Assembly: GCA_016794925.1 (NCBI GenBank)
Contig: JAEUIW010000006.1
Coordinates: 62,001 to 126,000 of the forward strand
Origin: Phycisphaerae bacterium
GTDB taxonomy: Bacteria; Planctomycetota; Phycisphaerae; Phycisphaerales; UBA1924
Reading direction: 5' to 3'
Length of the DNA: 64,000 nucleotides
Shown here: in pieces, positions 28,370-36,903 of the stretch
Layout of the letters: the number at the start of each line of letters is the position of its first letter
Numbering within the stretch: the stretch's first letter is position 1
The notes under the pieces: model-generated
The model's database searches: none
What the model saw: only the letters and a program-made list of their open reading frames with translations
Told to the model about the DNA's origin: nothing
Made by a program: the position numbers and the translations under genes

Positions 28370-29899
28370 TCAACCCCCCGCGCTGCCCTCGCCGCCGGGG
28401 AGCGTCATGCTCCATGGGTCCAGGTACCGATCGATGTCGCCGCGGGTGATGGGATTACCCTGGCGGTCCGGCTGGCCGACGACCGACTCGTACGCGAGCT
28501 GTCGCACGGTCTTGCCTTGTTTGAACGCCTCCTTCGCCAGCGCGGCGGACGCGTCATAACCGATCACGGGAACGAGGCTGGTGCACATGGCCAGCGAGCC
28601 CTCGATCAGATCGGCGCACCGCTTCTCGTCGGGCGCGAGCCCCGCGAGGAGGTTCTGCGTGAACATGTCGCAACCACGGGCGAGCAAGTGGATGGAGTCG
28701 AGCAGGTGGTGCGCCATCATCGGCATGGCGACGTTGAGGTCGAAGAGCGAACCGATCCCGCCCATGCCTCCCAGACCCACGGCCGTGTCGTTGCCGATCA
28801 CCGAGCAGCACACCATGATGAGCGCCTCGCAGATGACCGGGTTGACCTTTCCCGGCATGATCGACGAGCCGGGCTGGACCGCGGGCAGGACCAACTCCCC
28901 GAGACCGCAGCGCGGCCCCGACCCGAGCCAGCGGATGTCGTTGGCGACCTTGGTCAGGCTCACCGCGAGCGTGCGAAGGTGCCCGGACGCCTCCACGACG
29001 GCGTCCTTCGCGTGCTGGGCCTCGAAGTGGTTGGCCGCCTCGCGAAATGCCACTCCGGTCCGCGATGACAACCTCTCGCTGACCATGCGACCGAAATCCT
29101 CATGCGCGTTGATGCCGGTGCCCACGGCGGTGCCGCCGATGGGCAACTCGCCCAGCGCGTGCATGGCGTGCTCCAGGCGCATGGTCGCGTGATGCAGCTG
29201 AGACGCGAACCCGCTGAATTCCTGCCCCAGACGGATGGGCGTGGCGTCCTGCAGGTGTGTGCGACCGATCTTGACGACCTTGTCCCACGCCCTGGCCTGC
29301 TGGTCCAGTTGTTTGGCCATTCGTGCCACAGCCGGCATGAGATCGGCTTTGATTGCCCGCGCGGCGGCGATATGGATCGCTGTCGGGAAGGTATCGTTCG
29401 AGGACTGCCCCATGTTGACGTGATCGTTGGGATGAACGCCGCCGTCCCTGAGGTAGGCGAGGTCTTTGGACGCGCCGATGCCTCGCCCATACGCCACGCA
29501 CACGAGGTTGGCGATAACCTCGTTCGCGTTCATGTTCGTCGATGTTCCTGAACCGGTCTGGTAGATGTCCACCGGAAAATGTCGCGCCAATCCGCCGAAA
29601 TCTGCCAGGCCGCCCTCGATCAGCCCGCACGCGGCGACGATGGCCTCAGCTCGAGCCCGATCCAACCGACCAAGGGCAAGATTGACCTCGGCGCAGGCGG
29701 CCTTCAGGATTGCGTATGCCTTGACGATCGACTCCGGGACCGGCCTGCCCGAGACCGGAAAATTCAGCACGGCGCGCTGCGTGGACGCGCCGTACAGTGC
29801 CTCCGCCGGAACGGCCATCTCCCCCATGGTGTCTTTCTCGGCACGGGTCGCCCCGGCGCGCATGATCACGGAAGGCTTGGGAAGAGTCGGATGTGACAC
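28370..29899 (-). CDS. fumC: Fumarate hydratase class II
   Basis: The 509-residue enzyme interconverts fumarate and malate in the TCA cycle. The superfamily signature GSSIMPGKVNP is intact, and SSNDTFPTA, GRTHLQDATPIRLGQEF and QTGSGTSTNMNANEV match class II fumarases. I chose the GTG at 29899 because AGAGGAG lies immediately upstream; the open frame continues 81 codons further without support. With about 40 residues more than E. coli FumC, most of the extra length is at the C-terminus and in the first 20 residues. It is transcribed alone. Confidence 0.95.
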   Translation of the reverse strand: MSHPTLPKPSVIMRAGATRAEKDTMGEMAVPAEALYGASTQRAVLNFPVSGRPVPESIVKAYAILKAACAEVNLALGRLDRARAEAIVAACGLIEGGLADFGGLARHFPVDIYQTGSGTSTNMNANEVIANLVCVAYGRGIGASKDLAYLRDGGVHPNDHVNMGQSSNDTFPTAIHIAAARAIKADLMPAVARMAKQLDQQARAWDKVVKIGRTHLQDATPIRLGQEFSGFASQLHHATMRLEHAMHALGELPIGGTAVGTGINAHEDFGRMVSERLSSRTGVAFREAANHFEAQHAKDAVVEASGHLRTLAVSLTKVANDIRWLGSGPRCGLGELVLPAVQPGSSIMPGKVNPVICEALIMVCCSVIGNDTAVGLGGMGGIGSLFDLNVAMPMMAHHLLDSIHLLARGCDMFTQNLLAGLAPDEKRCADLIEGSLAMCTSLVPVIGYDASAALAKEAFKQGKTVRQLAYESVVGQPDRQGNPITRGDIDRYLDPWSMTLPGGEGSAGG

Positions 29900-30162
29900 G
29901 ATGATCTCCTCTGCGCTGTGGACGCACCAGGTACGCCCAACATGATGGCTCGTCGCTCGACACACTCCCACCGCCTGCGGGGTGCATCCAGAGCCCGCGG
30001 CGATGGCACTGTAGAACCGCCAATCGCATCGCCGCAGGGCCGCTCGCGCGTCCGATGAACCCGATTTTGTTGGCCGCGACCGGGTCTCGTGGTAGCATGG
30101 AGACCGTGCGCACGGCTCACCCCAGATCGACCGGGTCAGCATACCTCATCGAGGAACGATCC

Positions 30163-32289
30163 ATGCGCGTCCCGCACGCACGATCCGATCGCAGACCGGC
30201 ACGGTTTCTGATCGCCTGCTCCGCGGCAATGTGCCTGACGTCCGCCGTCCCGGCACAGGACAGTGTGAGCAAGGTATCGGGGCCGAGCGGGGATGCGGTC
30301 GGACCGTTCAATCTCGGCGAGCAATCCAACGCGTACATCGTGGACCTGACCCCGCTCGTGACATCTCGCGGTTCTCGGTACCTGCTGGGGCCGGTGCTGA
30401 AGTCCAGCAAGGTCTCGACGGCCTTTTTCAACGCCATGCCTTCGGCATCGGCCGTGAGCGCCACCTCCATCGTCGCGCCGTACCCGTCCCCGAGTTACTC
30501 GCTCTGGAATGCCCCCGGCGCGGGCATCAACGGCAACTCCACATTGAACGACCCGGGTATCGAAGTGATTCCGGGATCGGCCTCCGGTCGCCAGCTGACG
30601 CTGGCGATGGGTGAGTTCGACACCAGCGACGGCGGCAAACAGTACAACGGCGTGATCGCGGGAGTGGTGTCGTACGACCCGACCGAACCGGCACGTGTGT
30701 ACGTGACCCGACTCGCGGCGGCCGTGAACGGCACGAATGCGAACGACGAACGGAGTTTCTTCGGAGTGGGATCCGCGGACGCGACCGGCAAGGTCTACTT
30801 CCGCGCGGATTCGCTCGGGGCAACGGGCACCAATCCGATCAACGGGAACAACTACTTTCGGATCAATGCTTTGGCGCGGAACCCGGGGGTGATCAACTAC
30901 ATCGACAACCAGGCCACGGGCGGCTCGGACAGCGGCGCGACCAACTGGATCCTGCGCCGGGTCACCACGACCACCGTGAACCCACCCGCCTGCGCGGCCG
31001 AGTCACTCGCGGGTCGGTCGATTCTGCTCGCCTCGAATTACTCCGGTCAGTTTGTCCATGAGAACGCCGCCAACACGACCAACACGACCAACACCCATCG
31101 CCCGGGGACGGCTGCGCAGCGCGGCAACGTGTCGTACAGCAGCCGCAATTTCCTCCCCGCGAGCCAGTTCGGCACCGCCGCGATGCTGACGCGCACCACC
31201 TCGAACGAGCCCACCAATTCGGTCAGCGTGTGGGGCGTCGGCGCGGGCGGATCGCCGGTCGGCTCACTGAAGCTCGACCTTCCGTTGGTTATCGCGGATC
31301 TTGAGCCCGGCGTGAATTTCAGCAGCGAGGCGTACGGGGTATCCCGTGCCGATGCGTTCAACGGCTACCTGAGCCAGATCAGCTTCCGGGGGGGGAACGG
31401 CCCGGTCGCTCTGGGCGTGGATCAGCCGGGCCGGTTGCTTGTTGCCGCGAGTGTGGACGCCGGTGCGTCCGCGGTGGACCAGGAGCTGAACTACATCGCG
31501 GTTTCCCGGACGGAGACGTCCGGACCCACCGAGTGGGTTTTGGCCGCTTGGGTCTCGAATCTCGATGGGAAGCCGATCCGTAGCGCATCGGGATTGCCGA
31601 TCGGTCGCTTGGCTCGGTATTCGCAGATTTCCGGCGGCGCGATGTCCGGCCCAAGCCTTTCGTCACCGGCCATGGATTCAGCTGGCGGACTGTGGTTCAT
31701 TGGCGCGTGCGAGTTCTTCGACCGGCTGCCTGGCGGGGCGAGCGAGTTCAACCTCGCGCTGCTACGAGGGGCATACGACGCCGCGACTTTCTCGTACACG
31801 CTCGAGAGTGTGATCGAAGAGGGGGATGTGTTCTTCGGTGCGAATTCGAGCCGCGATTACCAAGTCCGCCGGCTGATTCTCCAGGATGGGGGATCACTGG
31901 CCAGCGGATCGTTCTATTCGGGTGCGGTGTGCCAGGATGCAGCGGGTGGGATCGATCCGGCGACCCTGGGGCCCCGAGACGGCCGAGCCTTGGGCGGCCT
32001 CGCAATTGCAGCCGAGATCGTCTACGACGTGAATGGGGATGGCCTGTTCGAAAAGGTGACGGGTCCGGGGGGCAACCCGTCAAGCCCGGACCAGGAGTAC
32101 TTCGCGCTGATGTTCCTGTCGGGCGCGGCCTGCCCCGCCGATTTCAACGGGGACGGGTCCGTTGACGATTTCGATTATTTTGACTTTTTGAACGGGCTCT
32201 TTGCGGCGACGGCGGACTTCAATGGTGACACTTCAGTGGACGATTTCGACTACTTTGATTTTCTGAACGCTTTCTTCGGCGGGTGTTAG
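30163..32289 (+). CDS. Secreted protein with C-terminal dockerin-like repeats (paralogue 1)
   Basis: The 708-residue protein has an N-terminal signal peptide (FLIACSAAMCLTSAVPAQ) and a C-terminal module (32131-32286) of two near-identical repeats with DFNGDGSVDDFDYFDFLN and DFNGDTSVDDFDYFDFLN, ending with Cys. The repeats resemble calcium-binding dockerin loops (DxNxDGxxDxxD) and match what has been described as a GC-type dockerin in Phycisphaerae. The 650-residue body is Gly/Ser/Asn-rich with few Lys, and I do not recognise its fold. Its sequence closely parallels the next gene (VIAGVxxYDPxxPxRxYVxR, SLAGRxxLL and HRPGT). GAGGAAC precedes the ATG. Confidence 0.85.
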   Translation: MRVPHARSDRRPARFLIACSAAMCLTSAVPAQDSVSKVSGPSGDAVGPFNLGEQSNAYIVDLTPLVTSRGSRYLLGPVLKSSKVSTAFFNAMPSASAVSATSIVAPYPSPSYSLWNAPGAGINGNSTLNDPGIEVIPGSASGRQLTLAMGEFDTSDGGKQYNGVIAGVVSYDPTEPARVYVTRLAAAVNGTNANDERSFFGVGSADATGKVYFRADSLGATGTNPINGNNYFRINALARNPGVINYIDNQATGGSDSGATNWILRRVTTTTVNPPACAAESLAGRSILLASNYSGQFVHENAANTTNTTNTHRPGTAAQRGNVSYSSRNFLPASQFGTAAMLTRTTSNEPTNSVSVWGVGAGGSPVGSLKLDLPLVIADLEPGVNFSSEAYGVSRADAFNGYLSQISFRGGNGPVALGVDQPGRLLVAASVDAGASAVDQELNYIAVSRTETSGPTEWVLAAWVSNLDGKPIRSASGLPIGRLARYSQISGGAMSGPSLSSPAMDSAGGLWFIGACEFFDRLPGGASEFNLALLRGAYDAATFSYTLESVIEEGDVFFGANSSRDYQVRRLILQDGGSLASGSFYSGAVCQDAAGGIDPATLGPRDGRALGGLAIAAEIVYDVNGDGLFEKVTGPGGNPSSPDQEYFALMFLSGAACPADFNGDGSVDDFDYFDFLNGLFAATADFNGDTSVDDFDYFDFLNAFFGGC

Positions 32290-32636
32290 GCTGGGAAGAC
32301 TGGAGAACCTGGAGAATTTGAGAAGCCGACCCCGAACCCCCACCGAGATAGGCGGCTCGGTGGATAGTAGGACTTTTTACACGATCTTGAACCAATTCGC
32401 GCCGTCGCGTGCACGCAGCGATGCACCTCGAAGCCCTACTATCTCGTCTTCGGTCGCGGGCGTCCGCGAACGAATGAGGAGAGCGCTTTCCATTTCGGCG
32501 GCGTGTACACGAGGGCCGTTCCCGCGCGGGGCGGGAGCTTCGAGCCGTCCGCGGGAGAAACCGTCCGAGAGGCGGGCGCGTCATGAGCACGTTCGGATCA
32601 TCAGGCACCCTCAAGAAGCAGCAAACAGGAGCGCAC
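32290..32636 (+). other. 347-base leader/intergenic region rich in inverted repeats
   Basis: No gene is supported here. GATAGTAGG (32363-32371) is the exact reverse complement of CCTACTATC (32435-32443); between them lies the palindrome GCGTGCACGC. A second hairpin, TCGCGG/CCGCGA with a GCGT loop, is at 32454-32469. The region precedes the second paralogue and may be its 5' leader. Confidence 0.5.
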
Positions 32637-34772
32637 ATGAACACGAATCGCATTCGGATCGCGGCATTGGTGATGCTGGCGGGCGCGGCCCCGTCACTGG
32701 CGCAGGACAGCACGGCCAAGACGGGCTCGACCAGCGACGCCCTCAACCCCTACAGCACGACCCTGCAGCGAACGAACTACGTGGTCGATCTCGGTCGCGT
32801 GACGAGCAGCTGGGGCATCACCTGGGGCATCGCGCCGATCGCCAAGAGCAGCAAAAGCAGCGTGTTCTTCAGCAACAGCTTCCTGAATGCGCAGGGTATC
32901 AGCCGTGAGACGCTGAATGTCGGTTCGTTCGCCGCGGGCAGCTACGCCGCCTGGGCCGCAGCGGGCGCCGGCGTCAGCCCGACGGACAACGACGCTCCGG
33001 GAACGGTGAGCAGCTCGGGCCTGAGCGGCAAGCAGATGGGATGGCTGTTCGCCGAGGCGAACAGCTCATCGGCATCCGACAACGCGAACTACGACGCGGT
33101 GATCGCGGGCGTGATCAACTATGACCCGGGCGCGCCGTCGCGTCTGTACGTCTCGCGCATCAATGCCGCGATCGACGGCACGACGACCGGGGAGAGTTTC
33201 GCGAGCTTCGGCGCCGGCAGTGTCGACGCCAACGCCAACGCCCATTTCCGCGCGGACAATTTCGCGGCGACCGGGGCCAATCCCCTCCAGAAGAAGAACG
33301 CGTTCCGTGTCCGGGCGCTCAACCGGAACACCGCGACGCTCAACACGGTCAGCCAGCTGGGCGGGTCGGACGCGGCGGCGACCAACTGGCTCGTGCAGAA
33401 TTTCGAACTCAGCGCGAACGCGACGGACCTCTCCGTGCCGACCATCATCCCCCAGTCGATCGCCGGACGGCCGGTGCTGCTCACCAGCCGATTCGACAAG
33501 AACTACTGGGCGGAGACGACCGCGGGCGTCATGGGCGCCCCGACGGCCACGCACCGCCCGGGGACCAACGACCACCGCGGAGCGCTTTCGTACAGCCGCT
33601 TCAACTTCGCCGGATTCGCCTCGGCCACGAGCGGCATGTCCTGCACGCTCGTCAAGCCGGATGCGGACACGCTCACGCGCGGCATTTCCGTGTGGGGGCT
33701 TGACGCCAACGGGAATGTCACCAACACCCGTCTCATCCAGTTGCCTACCTCAGCTGGTCAGATCAACATCACCGACAATGACACCGGCCTGAACACAACC
33801 ACTGTCTATCCCGCGACCACCAGCGAGTTTGATCACTACCGCAGCCTGGCCGGCCCGCGCGGCGGCAATGGACAGCCCGCCATCGGCACGGATCAGGCGG
33901 GCAACCTCATCGCTTCGGCCGTGGTCTACGGCAACGGCACGGGCAATGGCGACGCGCAGACGTTCTGCGCCGTGGCCAAGTCCACGCCCGCGGGCACGAC
34001 CACCTGGACGCTCGCCGGGTACGTGTACCTCGATCTCGGTTCTGGCCTCTTCGTCGGCAAGCCCATCGTCGATGGCTCCGGCACGCCCATCGGCCAGATG
34101 ACGGCGCTCACGAACGTCACCGGCGGCATCCCATTCGGCCCTTCGATGTCGGCTCCCGCGATCGACTCGGTCGGCAATGTCTGGTTTATCACGGCCGCGG
34201 AGCTCTACAACCGGCTTCCCGACGGCAGCAGCGACTTTGATAACGTTCTGGTGCGAGCGGTCTATAACCCCGCGACATTCTCCTACAAGCTCGAAAAGGT
34301 CCTTGAGCTGGGCGACGAGATTTTCGGCCCCAACTCCGGCACCAATTACCAGATCCGGTTCCTGAGCATCGCCACCACGACCAGCACGGCCACGATCGGC
34401 ACGGTCAGCCCCTCCACGCTGTGGTCGCAGAACGTCAACCAGGACGTGTACGGGAACGCGGACCGTTCGACGCTCTCGACACGCGACCCGCGCACACTCG
34501 GCGGCCTCGTGCTCAACGCGAGCATCGTGTACGACACCAACAACGACGGGGACTATGACACGGCCCTTGGCGACCAGAGCTACCAGGCGCTGATGTTCAT
34601 CGGAGGTTCGTTCTGCAAGGCCGATTGGAATGGTGATGGTTCCGTCGACGATTTCGATTTCTTCGACTTCCTGAATGACCTGAACCTCGGCACGGCCGAC
34701 TACAACGGCGACACGTCGACTGACGATTTCGATTTCTTTGATTTCTTGAACGATTTCAACGCGGGATGCTGA
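32637..34772 (+). CDS. Secreted protein with C-terminal dockerin-like repeats (paralogue 2)
   Basis: The 711-residue protein is a tandem paralogue of the preceding gene. It has a signal peptide (IAALVMLAGAAPSLA), the same unknown body (NYDAVIAGVINYDPGAPSR, SIAGRPVLLTSRF, HRPGTNDHRGALSYSRF) and the same tail at 34614-34769 with DWNGDGSVDDFDFFDFLN and DYNGDTSTDDFDFFDFLN, ending in Cys. CAGGAG precedes the ATG. The two copies differ widely in their bodies, so the duplication is old. Secretion and surface attachment through the tail are inferred. A hairpin and T-run terminator region follows at 34784-34842. Confidence 0.85.
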   Translation: MNTNRIRIAALVMLAGAAPSLAQDSTAKTGSTSDALNPYSTTLQRTNYVVDLGRVTSSWGITWGIAPIAKSSKSSVFFSNSFLNAQGISRETLNVGSFAAGSYAAWAAAGAGVSPTDNDAPGTVSSSGLSGKQMGWLFAEANSSSASDNANYDAVIAGVINYDPGAPSRLYVSRINAAIDGTTTGESFASFGAGSVDANANAHFRADNFAATGANPLQKKNAFRVRALNRNTATLNTVSQLGGSDAAATNWLVQNFELSANATDLSVPTIIPQSIAGRPVLLTSRFDKNYWAETTAGVMGAPTATHRPGTNDHRGALSYSRFNFAGFASATSGMSCTLVKPDADTLTRGISVWGLDANGNVTNTRLIQLPTSAGQINITDNDTGLNTTTVYPATTSEFDHYRSLAGPRGGNGQPAIGTDQAGNLIASAVVYGNGTGNGDAQTFCAVAKSTPAGTTTWTLAGYVYLDLGSGLFVGKPIVDGSGTPIGQMTALTNVTGGIPFGPSMSAPAIDSVGNVWFITAAELYNRLPDGSSDFDNVLVRAVYNPATFSYKLEKVLELGDEIFGPNSGTNYQIRFLSIATTTSTATIGTVSPSTLWSQNVNQDVYGNADRSTLSTRDPRTLGGLVLNASIVYDTNNDGDYDTALGDQSYQALMFIGGSFCKADWNGDGSVDDFDFFDFLNDLNLGTADYNGDTSTDDFDFFDFLNDFNAGC

Positions 34773-34783
34773 TCGCGTCGCCC

Positions 34784-34842
34784 CCCGCCTTCGGGCGGGC
34801 TCACGAACGGGCCGTTTGGGAGCAATCCTGAGCGGCCTTTTT
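34784..34842 (+). terminator. Terminator region after the second paralogue
   Basis: A stem CCCGCC/GGCGGG closed by a TTCG tetraloop (34784-34799) is followed by a second hairpin, GGCCG (34810-34814) with CGGCC (34833-34837) and five T. The second is the likely terminator; the first may stabilise the 3' end. Confidence 0.75.
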
Positions 34843-34986
34843 CCATCAAGGATCGTCGCATTTCGGGCAGAGCAAGGTGCCCTCGCAAGAATTCACCGAT
34901 CGGGCTCGGCACCTGACACCGCGGTAGGATTGCCCCGGTGCCGAGCGAGCGGGGCCACGCGCAACGCGCAAGAGGAGGTCAGAAAG

Positions 34987-36327
34987 ATGAACCGTGTGCG
35001 ATTCGCGTGCAGCGTCGCGGCGTGTTTCGGATCGGCGTCGGTCGCGTCGGCGCAGTGGGACCCGACGCACGCACAATGGGGAAAGACCCGGCCTTCGGAC
35101 CTGAGGGTGATGACCTGGAACGTCCAGGACGGCGTCTGCACGTCCAACCCCAAGGCATCGACGGACGCCGATTGGGACGGCCTGGTCCGCTCGGTTGCCG
35201 CGTTCAAACCTGACGTGCTGTTCATGCAGGAAACCGGGGACAACTCCGGCAACGGAACCGGAAGCGGCCTCGACAGCGTCGCCGATCTCGCCACCGTGAT
35301 CTCGATGTTCTTCAACGGCGGCACGGACTCGTTCCGCGGCAACGCGGCGATCACGTCGTGGGTGAAGAAGTACGCCGCGTCGTTCGACATGCCGTACGTG
35401 TTCGTGAGCGCGAACAACGACGGGTTCAATCGCAACGTCATCCTCTCGCGCTATCCGTTCGCCGATCTTAACGGCGACAACAAGGCGACCAACGGGGACA
35501 TCTTCAGCGTCTCGCCAGACTTGTACGCGCCGGGAGGGGGGGGCGGAATCCGCGGGTTCGCGACCACCGAGATCAACCTTCCCGACTCGATCTACGCGGG
35601 CAACCTCCTGGCGGCAACCTGCCATCTCAAGAGCGGGGGTGATTCGCAGTCGATGGCGGACCGGATCACCGCATCGCAGAACATCACGTACTTCCTCGAC
35701 TACTTCTTCAACGGCGCGAACGCGGGAACACCGGATCCGCGCAACCGCATCGGTGACAGTCCGGCCGCGACCAGCATTCTCGGGCCGACCACGCCCATGA
35801 TCTGGGGCGGTGACTTCAACGAGGACGAACTGAACAACGGTCGCAAAGGCCCCGCTGAGTGGATGACAATCGCCCCGTCTTCCGCGGCCCAGGACGGGAC
35901 CGACCGGGACCGCTCGGACAGCACGTACGATTCCTCGGTCGAGTTCTTCAGTGGTTCGCGCAACACGCAAGGCAGCAGCAAGCTGGACTACATTTGCTGG
36001 CAGGACAGCATCGCGACGCTGCGGCGCTCATGGGTGTTCAACAGCGCGCTCGTCCCGCTGGCGGATCAGCCCCCGGAGTTCGCGGGGTACATTTTTGGCA
36101 TCGTGACGCTCAGCACGAACGCCTCGGACCACCGGCTGGTCGTTGCCGATTTCCGTCTCCCGTTGCGTTGTCCCGCGGACTGGAACCTCGACGGTTCGGT
36201 GGACGATTTCGATTTCTTTGATTTCCTGAATGACTTCGCGGCGAACAGCGCCGATTACAACAACGACGGCTCCACGGATGATTTCGATTTCTTCGATTTC
36301 CTGAACGATTTCGCGGCGCCCTGCTGA
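34987..36327 (+). CDS. Secreted endonuclease/exonuclease/phosphatase-fold protein with dockerin-like tail
   Basis: The 446-residue protein has a signal peptide (FACSVAACFGSASVASA), an EEP domain (about 36-390) and the dockerin-like tail at 36169-36324 with repeats DGSVDDFDFFDFLNDF and DGSTDDFDFFDFLNDF, ending in Cys. EEP motifs are in order: RVMTWNVQDG, LFMQETGDN, ATCHLKSGG, WGGDFNEDEL and SDHRLVVADFR, matching the metal and substrate residues of this nuclease/phosphatase fold. AGGAGG eight bases upstream fixes the ATG. A secreted nuclease or phosphodiesterase is inferred; the substrate is not evident. Confidence 0.88.
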   Translation: MNRVRFACSVAACFGSASVASAQWDPTHAQWGKTRPSDLRVMTWNVQDGVCTSNPKASTDADWDGLVRSVAAFKPDVLFMQETGDNSGNGTGSGLDSVADLATVISMFFNGGTDSFRGNAAITSWVKKYAASFDMPYVFVSANNDGFNRNVILSRYPFADLNGDNKATNGDIFSVSPDLYAPGGGGGIRGFATTEINLPDSIYAGNLLAATCHLKSGGDSQSMADRITASQNITYFLDYFFNGANAGTPDPRNRIGDSPAATSILGPTTPMIWGGDFNEDELNNGRKGPAEWMTIAPSSAAQDGTDRDRSDSTYDSSVEFFSGSRNTQGSSKLDYICWQDSIATLRRSWVFNSALVPLADQPPEFAGYIFGIVTLSTNASDHRLVVADFRLPLRCPADWNLDGSVDDFDFFDFLNDFAANSADYNNDGSTDDFDFFDFLNDFAAPC

Positions 36328-36344
36328 ATCCAGCGAGCCGACGC

Positions 36345-36749
36345 TCAGCACTCGGGCGGGAGGTGCGGTTTCAGCCGCGCCAGCAAATCGGCCTTGGTTA
36401 CCGGCTTGGTGAGATAGTCGTCCGCGCCGGACTCGGTGGCCTTCTCGACGTCGCTGACCTCGTTCAGGGCCGTGAGCATGATGACACGGATGTTCCTGGT
36501 CCGGGGATCAGCCTTGATCTTGCGGCAGACCTGAAAGCCGCTCATTCGCGGCATCATGATGTCGAGCAAGACCACGCCCGGAGGATCCGCCTCGATGGCG
36601 CGGAGTGCCTCGATCCCATCCGAAGCGGTGCGAACGGGTAGGTTGAGGTCCTCGAGATAGGCCGCGATCAACTCGACGTTCGGCTCATGGTCGTCAACCA
36701 CGAGAATCGACGTTCGGGAGCGGTTGTCCATGGGCAAAGGAACACTCAT
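36345..36749 (-). CDS. Single-domain response regulator
   Basis: The 134-residue protein is a bare CheY-like receiver. The acidic pair is at DD 19-20, the phosphoacceptor Asp at 63 in LLDIMMP, the Thr in MLTALNE and the Lys in YLTKPV. There is no output domain, so it signals by protein interaction. Its histidine kinase is not in the window. Start choice between 36749 and the Met six codons later cannot be settled; both lack a strong ribosome binding site. It converges on the EEP nuclease gene with 17 bases between the stops. Confidence 0.93.
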   Translation of the reverse strand: MSVPLPMDNRSRTSILVVDDHEPNVELIAAYLEDLNLPVRTASDGIEALRAIEADPPGVVLLDIMMPRMSGFQVCRKIKADPRTRNIRVIMLTALNEVSDVEKATESGADDYLTKPVTKADLLARLKPHLPPEC

Positions 36750-36903
36750 GCCGAGAAGATGGTAGCCCGACCGGGCGCTCCTACGGTCCCAGCCCGGGCA
36801 GCGCGGTTTGAAGCTGTCGCACGCGAGACGCCGATAGTCTTGGGCGGTTGGCGCGTCAGATTTCGGACCCGCGGCTTGGGTTCAGATCGTGCAGGAGAAA
36901 AGC

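Noticed and set aside
30163-36327. A cellulosome-like system suggested by the dockerin-like tails
   Set aside because: No cohesin or scaffoldin is present and the tails differ from clostridial dockerins, so only a dockerin-like description is warranted.
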